This document shows positions 15,515 to 28,274 of a stretch of DNA of 64,000 nt, piece by piece (positions within the stretch are counted from its first letter, which is position 1; each line of letters begins with the position of its first letter). The DNA comes from Pseudomonadota bacterium (GTDB lineage: Bacteria > Pseudomonadota > Gammaproteobacteria > Steroidobacterales > Steroidobacteraceae), in NCBI GenBank assembly GCA_023423065.1, contig JAFAGC010000054.1, forward strand, positions 1-64,000, written 5' to 3'. The notes below the pieces were generated by a model. That model had not been told where the DNA came from and ran no database searches. It saw only the letters and a program-made list of their open reading frames with translations. A program made the translations under genes and the position numbers.

Positions 15515-16794
15515 AGAAATGGCTCGCGGCCGGCGAGCGTGGGCTCTTCATCCGCTCATACGTCATCCTGGCGGGTGGGTTGCTGCTGGTCGCCATCCTG
15601 CTCGACCTCGGCTTCGGCGCCTTGCAGGCCCGGCAGGTGCGCGCGGCCGATCCATGGCTCGTGTCCACGCTGCGACTCATGGAGAACGACCTCGCGCGGG
15701 CCCCCGCCGGATCCCGCCAGGAACTCGCCGCGGAGCTCGGCGACAGCCTCGGGCTCGAGGCCGTACTTCTCGAAGCAGGCGACATATCCAGCGCGACGCC
15801 GCTGGGCGACGCTCCGCTCGAATTACGCGACGACTCGGGTAGGGTCTACTACCTGTGGCGCTCAGATGCGCTCGCCGGCGCGATCCGTCTCGGTCCTTTC
15901 GAACCTCCGTCCGAAGGATGGCTGTCGCTGCTGCCGGTGCTGTTCTACGCGTCGATCCTGCTGCTGGTCGGATTGTGGCTGCGCCCGCTGCTCAACGACC
16001 TGCGGACACTCACGGAGGCGTCGCAGAAATTCGCCTCCGACTACCGCGAGCCGCTCGATACGGCGCACCGGACCACGCAGCTCAAGAGCCTCGCGCGCAA
16101 CCTCGACGAGATGTCCGCGCGCGTCAGCCAGCTCATCCAGAGCCAGAAGGAAATGACCGCGGCGCTGTCGCACGAGATGCGCACGCCGCTGGCGCGCGTG
16201 CGGTTCGCGGTCGCGGTGCTCGAAGGCGAAGTCGACGAACGCCTGCACCTGCAATTGCGCGCGGTGAGCAACGACGTGCAGCAACTCGACGATCTCATCT
16301 CGGACATGCTCGACTACGCGCGGCTCGACCATCCAGGATTGCGCATGGACTGCAAGTCCGTGCCAGTGGGCCCGTGGCTCGAGCAGGTGCTGGCGGCGTG
16401 CCCACCGCACGATCGCACGGTGACGACATTGCGGCGCGGGGACCTCGAGTCCCTGTGGATGGAGCCGCGCCTGATGGAGCTCGCGCTCAGCAATCTGCTC
16501 GCGAACGCGCTGCGTTACGCGCGGCGCAAGGTCAACATCGAGATGGCCTGCGAGAAGGGCACCTGCCTGCTGGTCGTCGAGGACGACGGAGAAGGGATCC
16601 CCGAGGCGCACCGGTCTTCCGTGTTCCATGCATTCACGCGGCTCGATACCAGCCGCAATCGCGAGACCGGGGGCTTCGGCCTCGGGCTCGCGATCGTCGC
16701 GAGGATCGCGTCCTTGCATCGCGGTCGCGTGACCGTCGGCGCGAGCGCCAGCCTGGGCGGCGCGCGGTTCGCGCTCGAGTGGCCCGCGGGCTGA
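15511..16794 (+). CDS. sensor histidine kinase (RstB-like)
   Basis: 427 residues from a TTG overlapping the regulator's stop codon. Two membrane segments (about 17-38 and 138-160) flank a periplasmic sensor of about 100 residues, then a HAMP-like linker. The HisKA motif SHEMRTPLARV gives phospho-acceptor H221, and the ATPase domain shows LALSNLLANALRYA (N box), DDGEGIP (G1) and GFGLGLAIV (G2). It should phosphorylate the regulator encoded just upstream. The last 280 bases are also open on the minus strand as the extended 3' end of the acid phosphatase gene. Confidence 0.93.
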   Translation: MKKWLAAGERGLFIRSYVILAGGLLLVAILLDLGFGALQARQVRAADPWLVSTLRLMENDLARAPAGSRQELAAELGDSLGLEAVLLEAGDISSATPLGDAPLELRDDSGRVYYLWRSDALAGAIRLGPFEPPSEGWLSLLPVLFYASILLLVGLWLRPLLNDLRTLTEASQKFASDYREPLDTAHRTTQLKSLARNLDEMSARVSQLIQSQKEMTAALSHEMRTPLARVRFAVAVLEGEVDERLHLQLRAVSNDVQQLDDLISDMLDYARLDHPGLRMDCKSVPVGPWLEQVLAACPPHDRTVTTLRRGDLESLWMEPRLMELALSNLLANALRYARRKVNIEMACEKGTCLLVVEDDGEGIPEAHRSSVFHAFTRLDTSRNRETGGFGLGLAIVARIASLHRGRVTVGASASLGGARFALEWPAG

Positions 16795-17522
16795 ACATTT
16801 CCGAGCGCTTCGCGCAACTCGGCGCGCGCGCCGGCGGCGGCTGCCTGATATTCGGGCGAGTCGAGCAGGTGGGCGACGAGCCAGCTTGCGCCCAGGCGAC
16901 CTGCCTCGAGATCGCTGAAGAAGTGCACGCCGCATACCATGCGCGCCCGCGCGAACGCGTCCGCCCGCTCGATCAGGGCAGCATGGCGCTCGGGAACCAT
17001 TTCCGCCAATAGATAGGCTACGGCGTAGCCGTACGTCGCATGGCCGCTCGGGTAGGACCGGTCGCCCGCGACATCGCCGATGCAGGGCTGGATCGCCGGT
17101 TCGACCACGTAGGGCCGGTCGCGCGCGAATTTCTTCTTGGGCGCGCGGACGTAGCGGCTGACGTCGTCTTCCACGTCTTCCATGAGCGAACGCAGCTTCG
17201 GGAGTCGCGGCGGGTTCCGCGGGTCGAGACCCAGCGCTGCGTAGAAGCGATCGACGTCCTTGCGCCGATCGTCGCGCGAGGCCTCGACGTCGGCCGCGGT
17301 GCGTGCCCGCTGCAGTGCGAGCAGTTCGTCGAGCTCGCGCCGTTCCTCACGCGATCCGCGCGCGGGCGGCGGCGGGAATATTGCCACGAACTTGTCCGCG
17401 TCCGCGGGCAGGAAACGGGGCGGCTCGTGTTCGATCGCGACCCACGCGCCCGCCGCCAGGGCGAGGAATGTCGCGCCGAGCATCCAGGCGCGGGCGGGAT
17501 TTCGAAGCCTGGTCGCGAGCAT
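16515..17522 (-). CDS. class A-type acid phosphatase (PAP2 superfamily) with antisense C-terminal extension
   Basis: 335 residues from the ATG at 17522. An N-terminal hydrophobic segment (about 14-29) is a signal peptide or anchor. All three PAP2 motifs are present: K129-x6-R136P137, PSGH at 158-161 and R194-x5-H200-x3-D204 (R preceded by Ala rather than Ser). This indicates a periplasmic phosphomonoesterase. The conserved domain ends near residue 240, but no stop follows until 16515, so residues 244-335 are encoded antisense to the histidine kinase. One base separates its ATG from the glpK stop (TGACATG), implying coupling. A frameshift or lost stop near 16795 is possible. Confidence 0.82.
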   Translation of the reverse strand: MLATRLRNPARAWMLGATFLALAAGAWVAIEHEPPRFLPADADKFVAIFPPPPARGSREERRELDELLALQRARTAADVEASRDDRRKDVDRFYAALGLDPRNPPRLPKLRSLMEDVEDDVSRYVRAPKKKFARDRPYVVEPAIQPCIGDVAGDRSYPSGHATYGYAVAYLLAEMVPERHAALIERADAFARARMVCGVHFFSDLEAGRLGASWLVAHLLDSPEYQAAAAGARAELREALGNVQPAGHSSANRAPPRLALAPTVTRPRCKDAILATIASPRPKPPVSRLRLVSSRVNAWNTEDRCASGIPSPSSSTTSRQVPFSQAISMLTLRRA

Positions 17523-17523
17523 G

Positions 17524-19029
<1,506 letters not shown>

Positions 19030-19041
19030 GGCACGTTTCCC

Positions 19042-20034
19042 TCAGGCGGGAAGTCCGCGCGGCTTCAAGCCCGCGGCCCGGTAGATGGCGTCGATCGCGC
19101 GCATGTTGTTCAACGCATCCTCGCCGCCGGTGATCGGCCTGGCGCGCCCCGCGATCACGTCGAGCACGTGCCTGAGCTGGTGATGAAAAGTCGTTTCGCC
19201 GCCCGAGACGATCTGCGGCAGGGGAGCATTCGGCGCCTCGATCGACAACGTCGCGCCGGAGTGCGGCGTCACGGGGTTGTCGAATTCGAGCATGCCGGCG
19301 TCGCCGTGCACGCGCAGCCGGCGGAACAACCTGCCGTCGGACGGCTGCATGGAACATTCCAGAGTCGCGGTGGGACCGCTCGGAAACGCCAGCTCCGCGC
19401 TGGCCTGTATGTCCACTCCCGGCGTGATGCAACGCGCGCTCGCCTTGACCACCTCGGGCTCGTCGCCCACCACCGTGCGGATCCAATGCAGGCAGTAACA
19501 GCCGAGGTCCATGAGCGCGCCGCCGCCGAGCTTCTCGATGTAACGCAGCTCGCCGGGCGTGTCCGGCAGGTCGGCGTTGAACACCGCCTCGACGTGTGTG
19601 ACGCGGCCGATCGCGCCCGCGCGCAGTTGCGAGAGCGCCTGCAGCATGAGGGGATGGAACCGGTAGTGAAATCCTTCGATGAGATGGCGTCCCGCCGCCT
19701 TCTCGGCCGCGACCATCTGCGCCGCATCCTGCGCGTTGTTGGCGAAGGGTTTCTCGACGAGCACGTGTTTGCCGTTCGCGAGCGCCGCCGTGCACCACTG
19801 CAGGTGCGCGGAGGGCGGCAGGGCGACGTACACCAGGTCGATGTCGTCGCGCGCGATGAGCTCGGCATAACTACCGAATGCGAGCGGCAGCGAATGCTGG
19901 GCGGCGAAGTCCCGCGCGCGCTCCAGGTTGCTCGCGGCCACCGCGGTGACCTCGGTGCCGAGCAGGTCGTTGGCGGGGGTGATGATGCCGCGCGGCGCAA
20001 GGCGCCCCGCGCCGAGGATGCCGATGCGTATCAT
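19042..20034 (-). CDS. Gfo/Idh/MocA family NAD(P)-dependent oxidoreductase
   Basis: 330 residues from the ATG at 20034. N-terminal Rossmann fold with GILGAGRLA near residue 5, followed by HVLVEKPFA (the EKP motif, catalytic Lys) and the C-terminal alpha/beta domain with FHYRFHPLMLQ, GGGALMDLGCYCLHW and VHGDAGMLEFDNP. The family oxidises or reduces sugars and related diols; the GGGALMDLGCY segment is close to the D-xylose/dihydrodiol dehydrogenase branch. Substrate not assignable. First gene of the minus-strand run with glpK and the phosphatase; divergent from dapB with 70 bases between. Confidence 0.85.
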   Translation of the reverse strand: MIRIGILGAGRLAPRGIITPANDLLGTEVTAVAASNLERARDFAAQHSLPLAFGSYAELIARDDIDLVYVALPPSAHLQWCTAALANGKHVLVEKPFANNAQDAAQMVAAEKAAGRHLIEGFHYRFHPLMLQALSQLRAGAIGRVTHVEAVFNADLPDTPGELRYIEKLGGGALMDLGCYCLHWIRTVVGDEPEVVKASARCITPGVDIQASAELAFPSGPTATLECSMQPSDGRLFRRLRVHGDAGMLEFDNPVTPHSGATLSIEAPNAPLPQIVSGGETTFHHQLRHVLDVIAGRARPITGGEDALNNMRAIDAIYRAAGLKPRGLPA

Positions 20035-20104
20035 GGGGCGGCAGTCTCGCACGACTGCCGATGCTGCGGCACACTGTCGCCTCGGAATCGAGAAGGGAGA
20101 CAAC

Positions 20105-20911
20105 GTGACGCGAGCAGTCTTGATCGGCGCGACCGGTCGCATGGGAACGGCCATCGTGCGCGCCAGCGCCGCCGGCGGCATCGAAATCGTCGCCGCGGTC
20201 GCCTCGGCCGGAAGCAAGTCGGCCGGACTCGACGTCGGCGAGGTTGCCGGTACGAAGGCACTCGGCGTTCGCGTCGCCTCCGAACTACCCGCGAAGCTGG
20301 ACGGCGCCGACGTGGCCATCGATTTCTCGCGGCCCGATCTCACGCTGCGCGCGCTCGATGCCTGCAGGGCCGCGCGCGTGCCGATCGTGATCGGCACGAC
20401 CGGACACGAATCCGGGTTCGATGCGCGCGTGCAGGATGCGGCGCGCGACATCGCGGTGCTGGTCGCGCCTAACACTTCGATCGGTGTCGCCGTCGCGATG
20501 GAGCTGGTGCGCATCGCGGCGCGCGTGTTGCCCGCGGAGTTCGACATCGAGATCGCCGAGGCGCATCACAAACACAAGGTGGACGCGCCGTCGGGCACCG
20601 CGCTCGCGCTGGCCGCGGCGGCTGCCCAGGGACGCGGGCTCGATCCGCGCAAGGACGTGCGCTCCGGGCGGTCCGGAAACGCGGCTCGTCGGCCCGGGGA
20701 AATCGGCATCGCCTCGATCCGCGCCGGCGACGTGGTCGGCACCCACACCGTCCTGTTCGCCGGGACGGGGGAGCGGCTGACGGTCGGCCACGAGGCCACC
20801 GACCGGTCCATATTTGCCCAAGGCGCCGTCCGGGGGGCGAAATGGCTTTCGACGCAAAAACCCGGCCGATACACGATGGCCGACATACTTGGTTTGAAAA
20901 CAATCAGTTAA
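20105..20911 (+). CDS. dapB: 4-hydroxy-tetrahydrodipicolinate reductase
   Basis: A 268-residue enzyme of the lysine/diaminopimelate pathway. GATGRMG at 8-14 binds NAD(P)H; EAHHKHKVDAPSGTA (152-166) holds the catalytic H154 and K158; FAQGAVRGAKWL is a conserved C-terminal motif. GTG start at 20105 is backed by GAAGGGAG seven bases upstream and by family length. Precedes carA by 250 bases that contain a separate promoter, so dapB and carAB are probably not a single operon. Confidence 0.96.
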   Translation: MTRAVLIGATGRMGTAIVRASAAGGIEIVAAVASAGSKSAGLDVGEVAGTKALGVRVASELPAKLDGADVAIDFSRPDLTLRALDACRAARVPIVIGTTGHESGFDARVQDAARDIAVLVAPNTSIGVAVAMELVRIAARVLPAEFDIEIAEAHHKHKVDAPSGTALALAAAAAQGRGLDPRKDVRSGRSGNAARRPGEIGIASIRAGDVVGTHTVLFAGTGERLTVGHEATDRSIFAQGAVRGAKWLSTQKPGRYTMADILGLKTIS

Positions 20912-20980
20912 GGGGCTTTTCGCGCCGGATTCATTAGAACTTCCCGCGCCGTTTCCCCCGAAAACGGGCAAGAAGTTTCG

Positions 20981-21009
20981 TGGACACCCCGGGGCGCGCT
21001 TCGTAAAAT
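20981..21009 (+). promoter_or_regulatory. sigma70-type promoter for carAB
   Basis: TGGACA (20981-20986), exactly 17 bases, TAAAAT (21004-21009): five of six matches in both boxes. Transcription would start near 21016, leaving a leader of about 145 nt before carA that contains the hairpin at 21046-21076. Confidence 0.65.
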
Positions 21010-21045
21010 TGCCGCCTAATCCGAAACGGGTTAGTCCAACGCAGG

Positions 21046-21076
21046 GCGGGAGGATCTTCGAGAGAAGTCCTCCCGC
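21046..21076 (+). promoter_or_regulatory. carA leader hairpin, possible attenuator
   Basis: GCGGGAGGA (21046-21054) pairs perfectly with TCCTCCCGC (21068-21076) over 9 bp across a 13-base loop, followed only by TTTG. It lies in the leader between the carA promoter and start codon. Carbamoyl phosphate synthase genes are commonly controlled by pyrimidines or arginine, so attenuation is plausible, but the short T-run makes it a weak terminator. Confidence 0.45.
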
Positions 21077-21161
21077 TTTGTGCATGTACGCTCCGCGCGG
21101 AGAGCAACCAATCGTTTGAACCTTTAATGTCGGGCCGCGCAGGTCCGAGGGGAGTACCCGC

Positions 21162-22349
21162 GTGACGGTAACCGCGGTTCTGGCTCTGGAAGATGGGACC
21201 ATCTTCAACGGCCAGTCTATCGGCGCCAAAGGCAACACCACTGGCGAAGTCGTTTTCAATACCGCGCTGACCGGTTATCAGGAAATTCTCACGGATCCGT
21301 CGTATTCACGACAGATCGTGACGCTGACCTATCCACACATCGGGAACACGGGCACCACGCCGGAGGATCTCGAGGCGCCGACCGCCTTCGCGGCGGGGCT
21401 GGTAGTTAGGGACGTGCCGCCGCAGGCGAGCAACTGGCGCAAGAACGAGGATCTGCGCGAATTCCTCGTTCGCCACAAGGTGGTCGCGATTTCCGGCATC
21501 GACACGCGCAAGCTGACCCGCATCCTGCGGGAGAAGGGCGCGCAGGCCGGCTGCATCATGACCGGCGACAAGATCGACGCGAATGCCGCGGTCCGCGCCG
21601 CGAAGAAATTTCCGGGCCTCAAGGGGATGGACCTCGCGAAGGTCGTCTCGACGAAGCGCACCTACCAGTGGAACGAGGGTTCGATCTGGCAGCCCGAGAA
21701 CCGCCCGGTCATGCGCGCCCACCAGCGCCTGCACGTCGTGGCCTACGATTTCGGCATCAAGCGCAACATCCTGCGCATGTTGTCCGACCGCGGTTGTCGC
21801 ATGACCGTGGTGCCCGCGCAGACCACCGCCGAGGAAGTGCTCGCGCTCGATCCGGATGGCGTTTTCCTGTCGAACGGCCCCGGCGATCCCGAACCCTGCG
21901 AATACGCGATCGAGGCGATCCGCGCGCTGGTCGTCGCGGAACTGCCGACCTTCGGCATCTGCCTCGGACACCAGCTGCTGGGGCTCGCGAGCGGCGCGCG
22001 CACGATGAAGATGAAGTTCGGCCACCACGGCGCGAACCACCCGGTACAGGATCTCGAGACAGGCCGCGTGTTCATCACGAGCCAGAACCATGGTTTCGCG
22101 GTGGACGAGAGCGAGCTGCCCTCGACGCTCAAGGCGACGCACCGCTCGCTGTTCGACGGTTCGCTGCAGGGCATCGCGCGCGTGGACAAGCCCGCGTTCA
22201 GCTTCCAGGGTCACCCGGAAGCGAGCCCGGGACCACAGGAAATGGGCGGGATGTTCGACCGCTTCGTGCACCTCATGCTGAGGCGCCTTCAAGCCAAGCT
22301 CCGTGCCCGAACCTCCGGCAAGCAACCGCCACCCGACAAGGCCGCCTGA
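21162..22349 (+). CDS. carA: carbamoyl phosphate synthase small subunit
   Basis: The 395-residue glutaminase subunit releases ammonia from glutamine and channels it to CarB for arginine and pyrimidine synthesis. The triad is visible: C267 in FGICLGHQLLG, H351 and E353 in GHPEASPGP. N-terminal family motif FNTALTGYQEILTDPSY is present. GTG start, preceded by GAGGGGAG. carB begins 12 bases after the stop. Confidence 0.97.
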   Translation: MTVTAVLALEDGTIFNGQSIGAKGNTTGEVVFNTALTGYQEILTDPSYSRQIVTLTYPHIGNTGTTPEDLEAPTAFAAGLVVRDVPPQASNWRKNEDLREFLVRHKVVAISGIDTRKLTRILREKGAQAGCIMTGDKIDANAAVRAAKKFPGLKGMDLAKVVSTKRTYQWNEGSIWQPENRPVMRAHQRLHVVAYDFGIKRNILRMLSDRGCRMTVVPAQTTAEEVLALDPDGVFLSNGPGDPEPCEYAIEAIRALVVAELPTFGICLGHQLLGLASGARTMKMKFGHHGANHPVQDLETGRVFITSQNHGFAVDESELPSTLKATHRSLFDGSLQGIARVDKPAFSFQGHPEASPGPQEMGGMFDRFVHLMLRRLQAKLRARTSGKQPPPDKAA

Positions 22350-22361
22350 TAACTCCCTAAC

Positions 22362-25597
<3,236 letters not shown>

Positions 25598-25601
<4 letters not shown>

Positions 25602-26074
25602 AGCGGAACCCGATGACCCTGCGCGGCGCCGAGGCCTTGCGCGCGGAATTGAAGCGCCTCAAGACGGAGGATCGTCCGCGGGTCATCAAGGCGATCGCCG
25701 AGGCGCGCAGTCACGGCGACCTGTCCGAGAACGCCGAATATCACGCCGCGCGCGAGCAACAGGGCTTCATCGAAGGCCGCATCAGCGAGATCGAGGCCAA
25801 GCTCTCGACCGCGGAGATCATCGATCCGGCCGCCGTGAACAGCGGCGGAAAGGTGATTTTCGGCGCCACCGTGGATCTCGAGGACCAGGACGGCGGCAAG
25901 AGCCTCAGCTACCAGATCGTCGGCGAGGACGAGGCCGACATCAAATCGGGCCGTATATCGATCACCTCGCCGATCGCGCGCGCGCTGGTCGGCAAAAGCG
26001 CGGGCGACGTCGTCGACGTCGCGGCGCCGGGCGGTACCCGCAGCTACGAAGTGGTCAAGGTTCGCTACGTCTAG
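25598..26074 (+). CDS. greA: transcription elongation factor GreA
   Basis: A 158-residue factor that rescues backtracked RNA polymerase by stimulating transcript cleavage. N-terminal antiparallel coiled coil with HGDLSENAEYHAAREQQG holds the acidic tip residues; the C-terminal FKBP-like domain includes ISITSPIARALVGKSAGD. It overlaps carB by four bases (ATGA), the conserved gammaproteobacterial carAB-greA order. Confidence 0.97.
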
Positions 26075-26114
26075 TTAGCGGGTTCCGGTTGTAGATCCGG
26101 TTTGGGGGGGGACG

Positions 26115-27185
26115 ATGAGACGCATCGCGCTCGGAGCATTCTTTTCGCTGGCCATTTCCGCCGCCTCGCTCGCGGGTCCTCAGGAGTGGATTCCGCTGCA
26201 GGACGGCAAGTCGCTCGCCGGCTGGAAGGCCGCGGAGCGTCCCGAGTCCTGGGTGGTCGAGGACGGCGCATTCGTGTCGCGGGGCGACCGCTCGCACCTG
26301 TTCTACGTCGGCAAGGTCGGGAAACACGATTTCCGCAACTTCGAATTCTCCGCCGACGTGATGACCTCGCCGGGCTCCAACAGCGGCATCTACGTCCATA
26401 CGAAGTGGCAGGGGCCGGGCTGGCCTTCGGCGGGATACGAACTGCAGGTCATCAACTCGAATCCTCCGGCCGAGTCGATGAACGGCTACGTCGAGCACAA
26501 GATGACGGGCAGCATCTACGCCGTGCGCAACACCTGGATCGCGCCCGTCAAAGACAACGAGTGGTTCAACTACCGCATCCGGGTGGTCGGCAAGACCATC
26601 CAGACCTTCATCGACGACCGGCTGGTGGCCGAATACGCGGAGCCGGACGCCGCGTTCCGGCCCGACGACAAGCAGGGCAGGTTGTTGGGCTCGGGCACCA
26701 TCGCGTTGCAGGCGCACGATCCCGGCAGCGTGGTGAAGTACCGCAACATGAAGGTGAAGCTGCTGCCCGACGATGCCGCGCCGCCGGCCGGGCTCGTGCC
26801 GATCGCCGACCGCGAGCTCGACCAGCTCGTCACACAGGCATCGAACGACAACATCCCGCTGATCGATCTCGGCCTGGCGCCGCCCGCGGGTGACGCGGCC
26901 AAATTCTGGAGCGACGTGTATCGCTACGGCCTGCTGCCCGGCAGCCAGCTGCCCGACGGCGCGCTCGCTAACTACCCGGCCAGCGTGGTCGTGATCGTCG
27001 ACAAGGACCGGGCGCCCGACGTGGAGCTGCTCAAGAGCGCGAAGGCGGCCGGCGCGAAAGTCGCGTTCAGCTCCGGCGGTGCGACCTCGGTCGACGAAGC
27101 GCGTTTCAAGGCCCGGCTGCAGGCCATCAAGTCGGCCGGCCTCGGCTGGAAGGACTTCTGGATACCGGGAAAAAGCCTGGATTGA
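26115..27185 (+). CDS. secreted DUF1080 (3-keto-disaccharide hydrolase-like) protein
   Basis: 356 residues with a signal peptide (1-20, ending ASLAG). The first domain (about 24-220) is a concanavalin-like DUF1080 fold: EWIPLQDGKSLAGWKA, DVMTSPGSNSGIYVHT, GYELQVINSN and EWFNYRIRVVGKTIQTFIDD. Members include 3-keto-glycoside hydrolases. The C-terminal 120 residues form a second domain I do not recognise, with alternating hydrophobic strands (SVVVIVDKDR, GAKVAFSSGG). The ribosome site is part of an 8-G run (26104-26111) just before ATG. Probably periplasmic. Confidence 0.75.
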   Translation: MRRIALGAFFSLAISAASLAGPQEWIPLQDGKSLAGWKAAERPESWVVEDGAFVSRGDRSHLFYVGKVGKHDFRNFEFSADVMTSPGSNSGIYVHTKWQGPGWPSAGYELQVINSNPPAESMNGYVEHKMTGSIYAVRNTWIAPVKDNEWFNYRIRVVGKTIQTFIDDRLVAEYAEPDAAFRPDDKQGRLLGSGTIALQAHDPGSVVKYRNMKVKLLPDDAAPPAGLVPIADRELDQLVTQASNDNIPLIDLGLAPPAGDAAKFWSDVYRYGLLPGSQLPDGALANYPASVVVIVDKDRAPDVELLKSAKAAGAKVAFSSGGATSVDEARFKARLQAIKSAGLGWKDFWIPGKSLD

Positions 27186-27278
27186 ATTGAACCGCGGCGA
27201 AGCCGCGGGGCTCGAAGCAGGGGTTGTGTTGGAGCGGCACCACGCGCTCAATGGGTTCATCCGTTACCTGGATTCAGA

Positions 27279-28274
27279 GTGGAACGACATCAGCACAGAT
27301 ACGTGGGCGTTTTGCAGTGCCTCGGCGCGATCGCGGCGTGCGCGACTTTCGTCGCGCCGGCGTCGAGTTGCATCAACACATTCGAGCCCGAGTTGCTCTA
27401 TTCACTGGAACAGCGCGACGCGGAGGCCGCGAGAATCACGCAGGACCTCGAGAAGGCCCACGCGCAGAGACCCACGCTCGAGAACAGCAACGATTTCGGC
27501 GTCGCGCTGCTGCTCTCCGGAAGAACCGACGAGGCGGTCGCGCTGTTCCGCGAAACCGAGAAGAAATTCCCCGACAGCGCGCGCGTCGCGGCGAACCTCG
27601 GATCGGCCCTCGAGTTGCAAGGCAAATACGACGAGGCCCTCGAGTGGATCCGCGAAGGCATCGTGCGCGACGTGAGTCTGCACAAGGGTTCCGAATGGCT
27701 GCACGAGCGCGTTCTCAGGGCCCGCGTGGTGATGCCGTACGACCCGAAGTGGTTCGATCGGGAATCGGTGATCGGTCTCGATTTCGGCGACGGTGAAGTG
27801 CCGGTGGCGCCCGAGATCCTGCCGTTCGAGAAGGGCAAGCTCAAAGGCGCGCAGGATCTGCTGAGGCAGGTCGACTACCAGTTGCTGGAGCGCACGAAGT
27901 TCTCCAAACCGCCGGATCCGGTCATCGGCAACCTGTTCGCATCGGGTGGAGATCTCGTGATCGCGTCAGGCCTGAGCCTGCTCGATGGCGGGACCGAAGA
28001 TGCAAAGCGCTACTACGAAAACGCGCTGGAATACGGCGCACCGGGCGCGGATCTCGTCCGCAAGCGGCTCGTCCGCTACGAGTCGGACCTGGCGAAGATG
28101 CCGCCGCCCAAGCCGAAGGAAGAGGAGGAAGTCGCCGAGTACCCGACGGCGGTGGAGTCCCTCGAATCGAGCGGGCGCATGTTCACGATTTTCGTCGTGG
28201 CGGCGTTCGTGCTCGCCATCGGTGGAATCATCGTACACATGCTCCGCCGCCGCGGACGCAAGACCCCGCGGTAA
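27279..28274 (+). CDS. TPR-type tetratricopeptide membrane protein
   Basis: 331 residues if read from the GTG at 27279; a GTG at 27303 is an equally plausible start because it opens directly into a signal-like segment (LQCLGAIAACATFVAPASSC). No good ribosome site marks either. The body has TPR-like helices (about 50-125: NDFGVALLLSGRTDEAVALF, ANLGSALELQGKYDEALEWI), then a Lys/Glu/Pro-rich hinge (PPPKPKEEEEV) and one C-terminal membrane segment (MFTIFVVAAFVLAIGGIIVH, about 302-321) followed by a basic tail. This suggests a periplasmic scaffold anchored at its C-terminus. Function unknown. Confidence 0.7.
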   Translation: MERHQHRYVGVLQCLGAIAACATFVAPASSCINTFEPELLYSLEQRDAEAARITQDLEKAHAQRPTLENSNDFGVALLLSGRTDEAVALFRETEKKFPDSARVAANLGSALELQGKYDEALEWIREGIVRDVSLHKGSEWLHERVLRARVVMPYDPKWFDRESVIGLDFGDGEVPVAPEILPFEKGKLKGAQDLLRQVDYQLLERTKFSKPPDPVIGNLFASGGDLVIASGLSLLDGGTEDAKRYYENALEYGAPGADLVRKRLVRYESDLAKMPPPKPKEEEEVAEYPTAVESLESSGRMFTIFVVAAFVLAIGGIIVHMLRRRGRKTPR

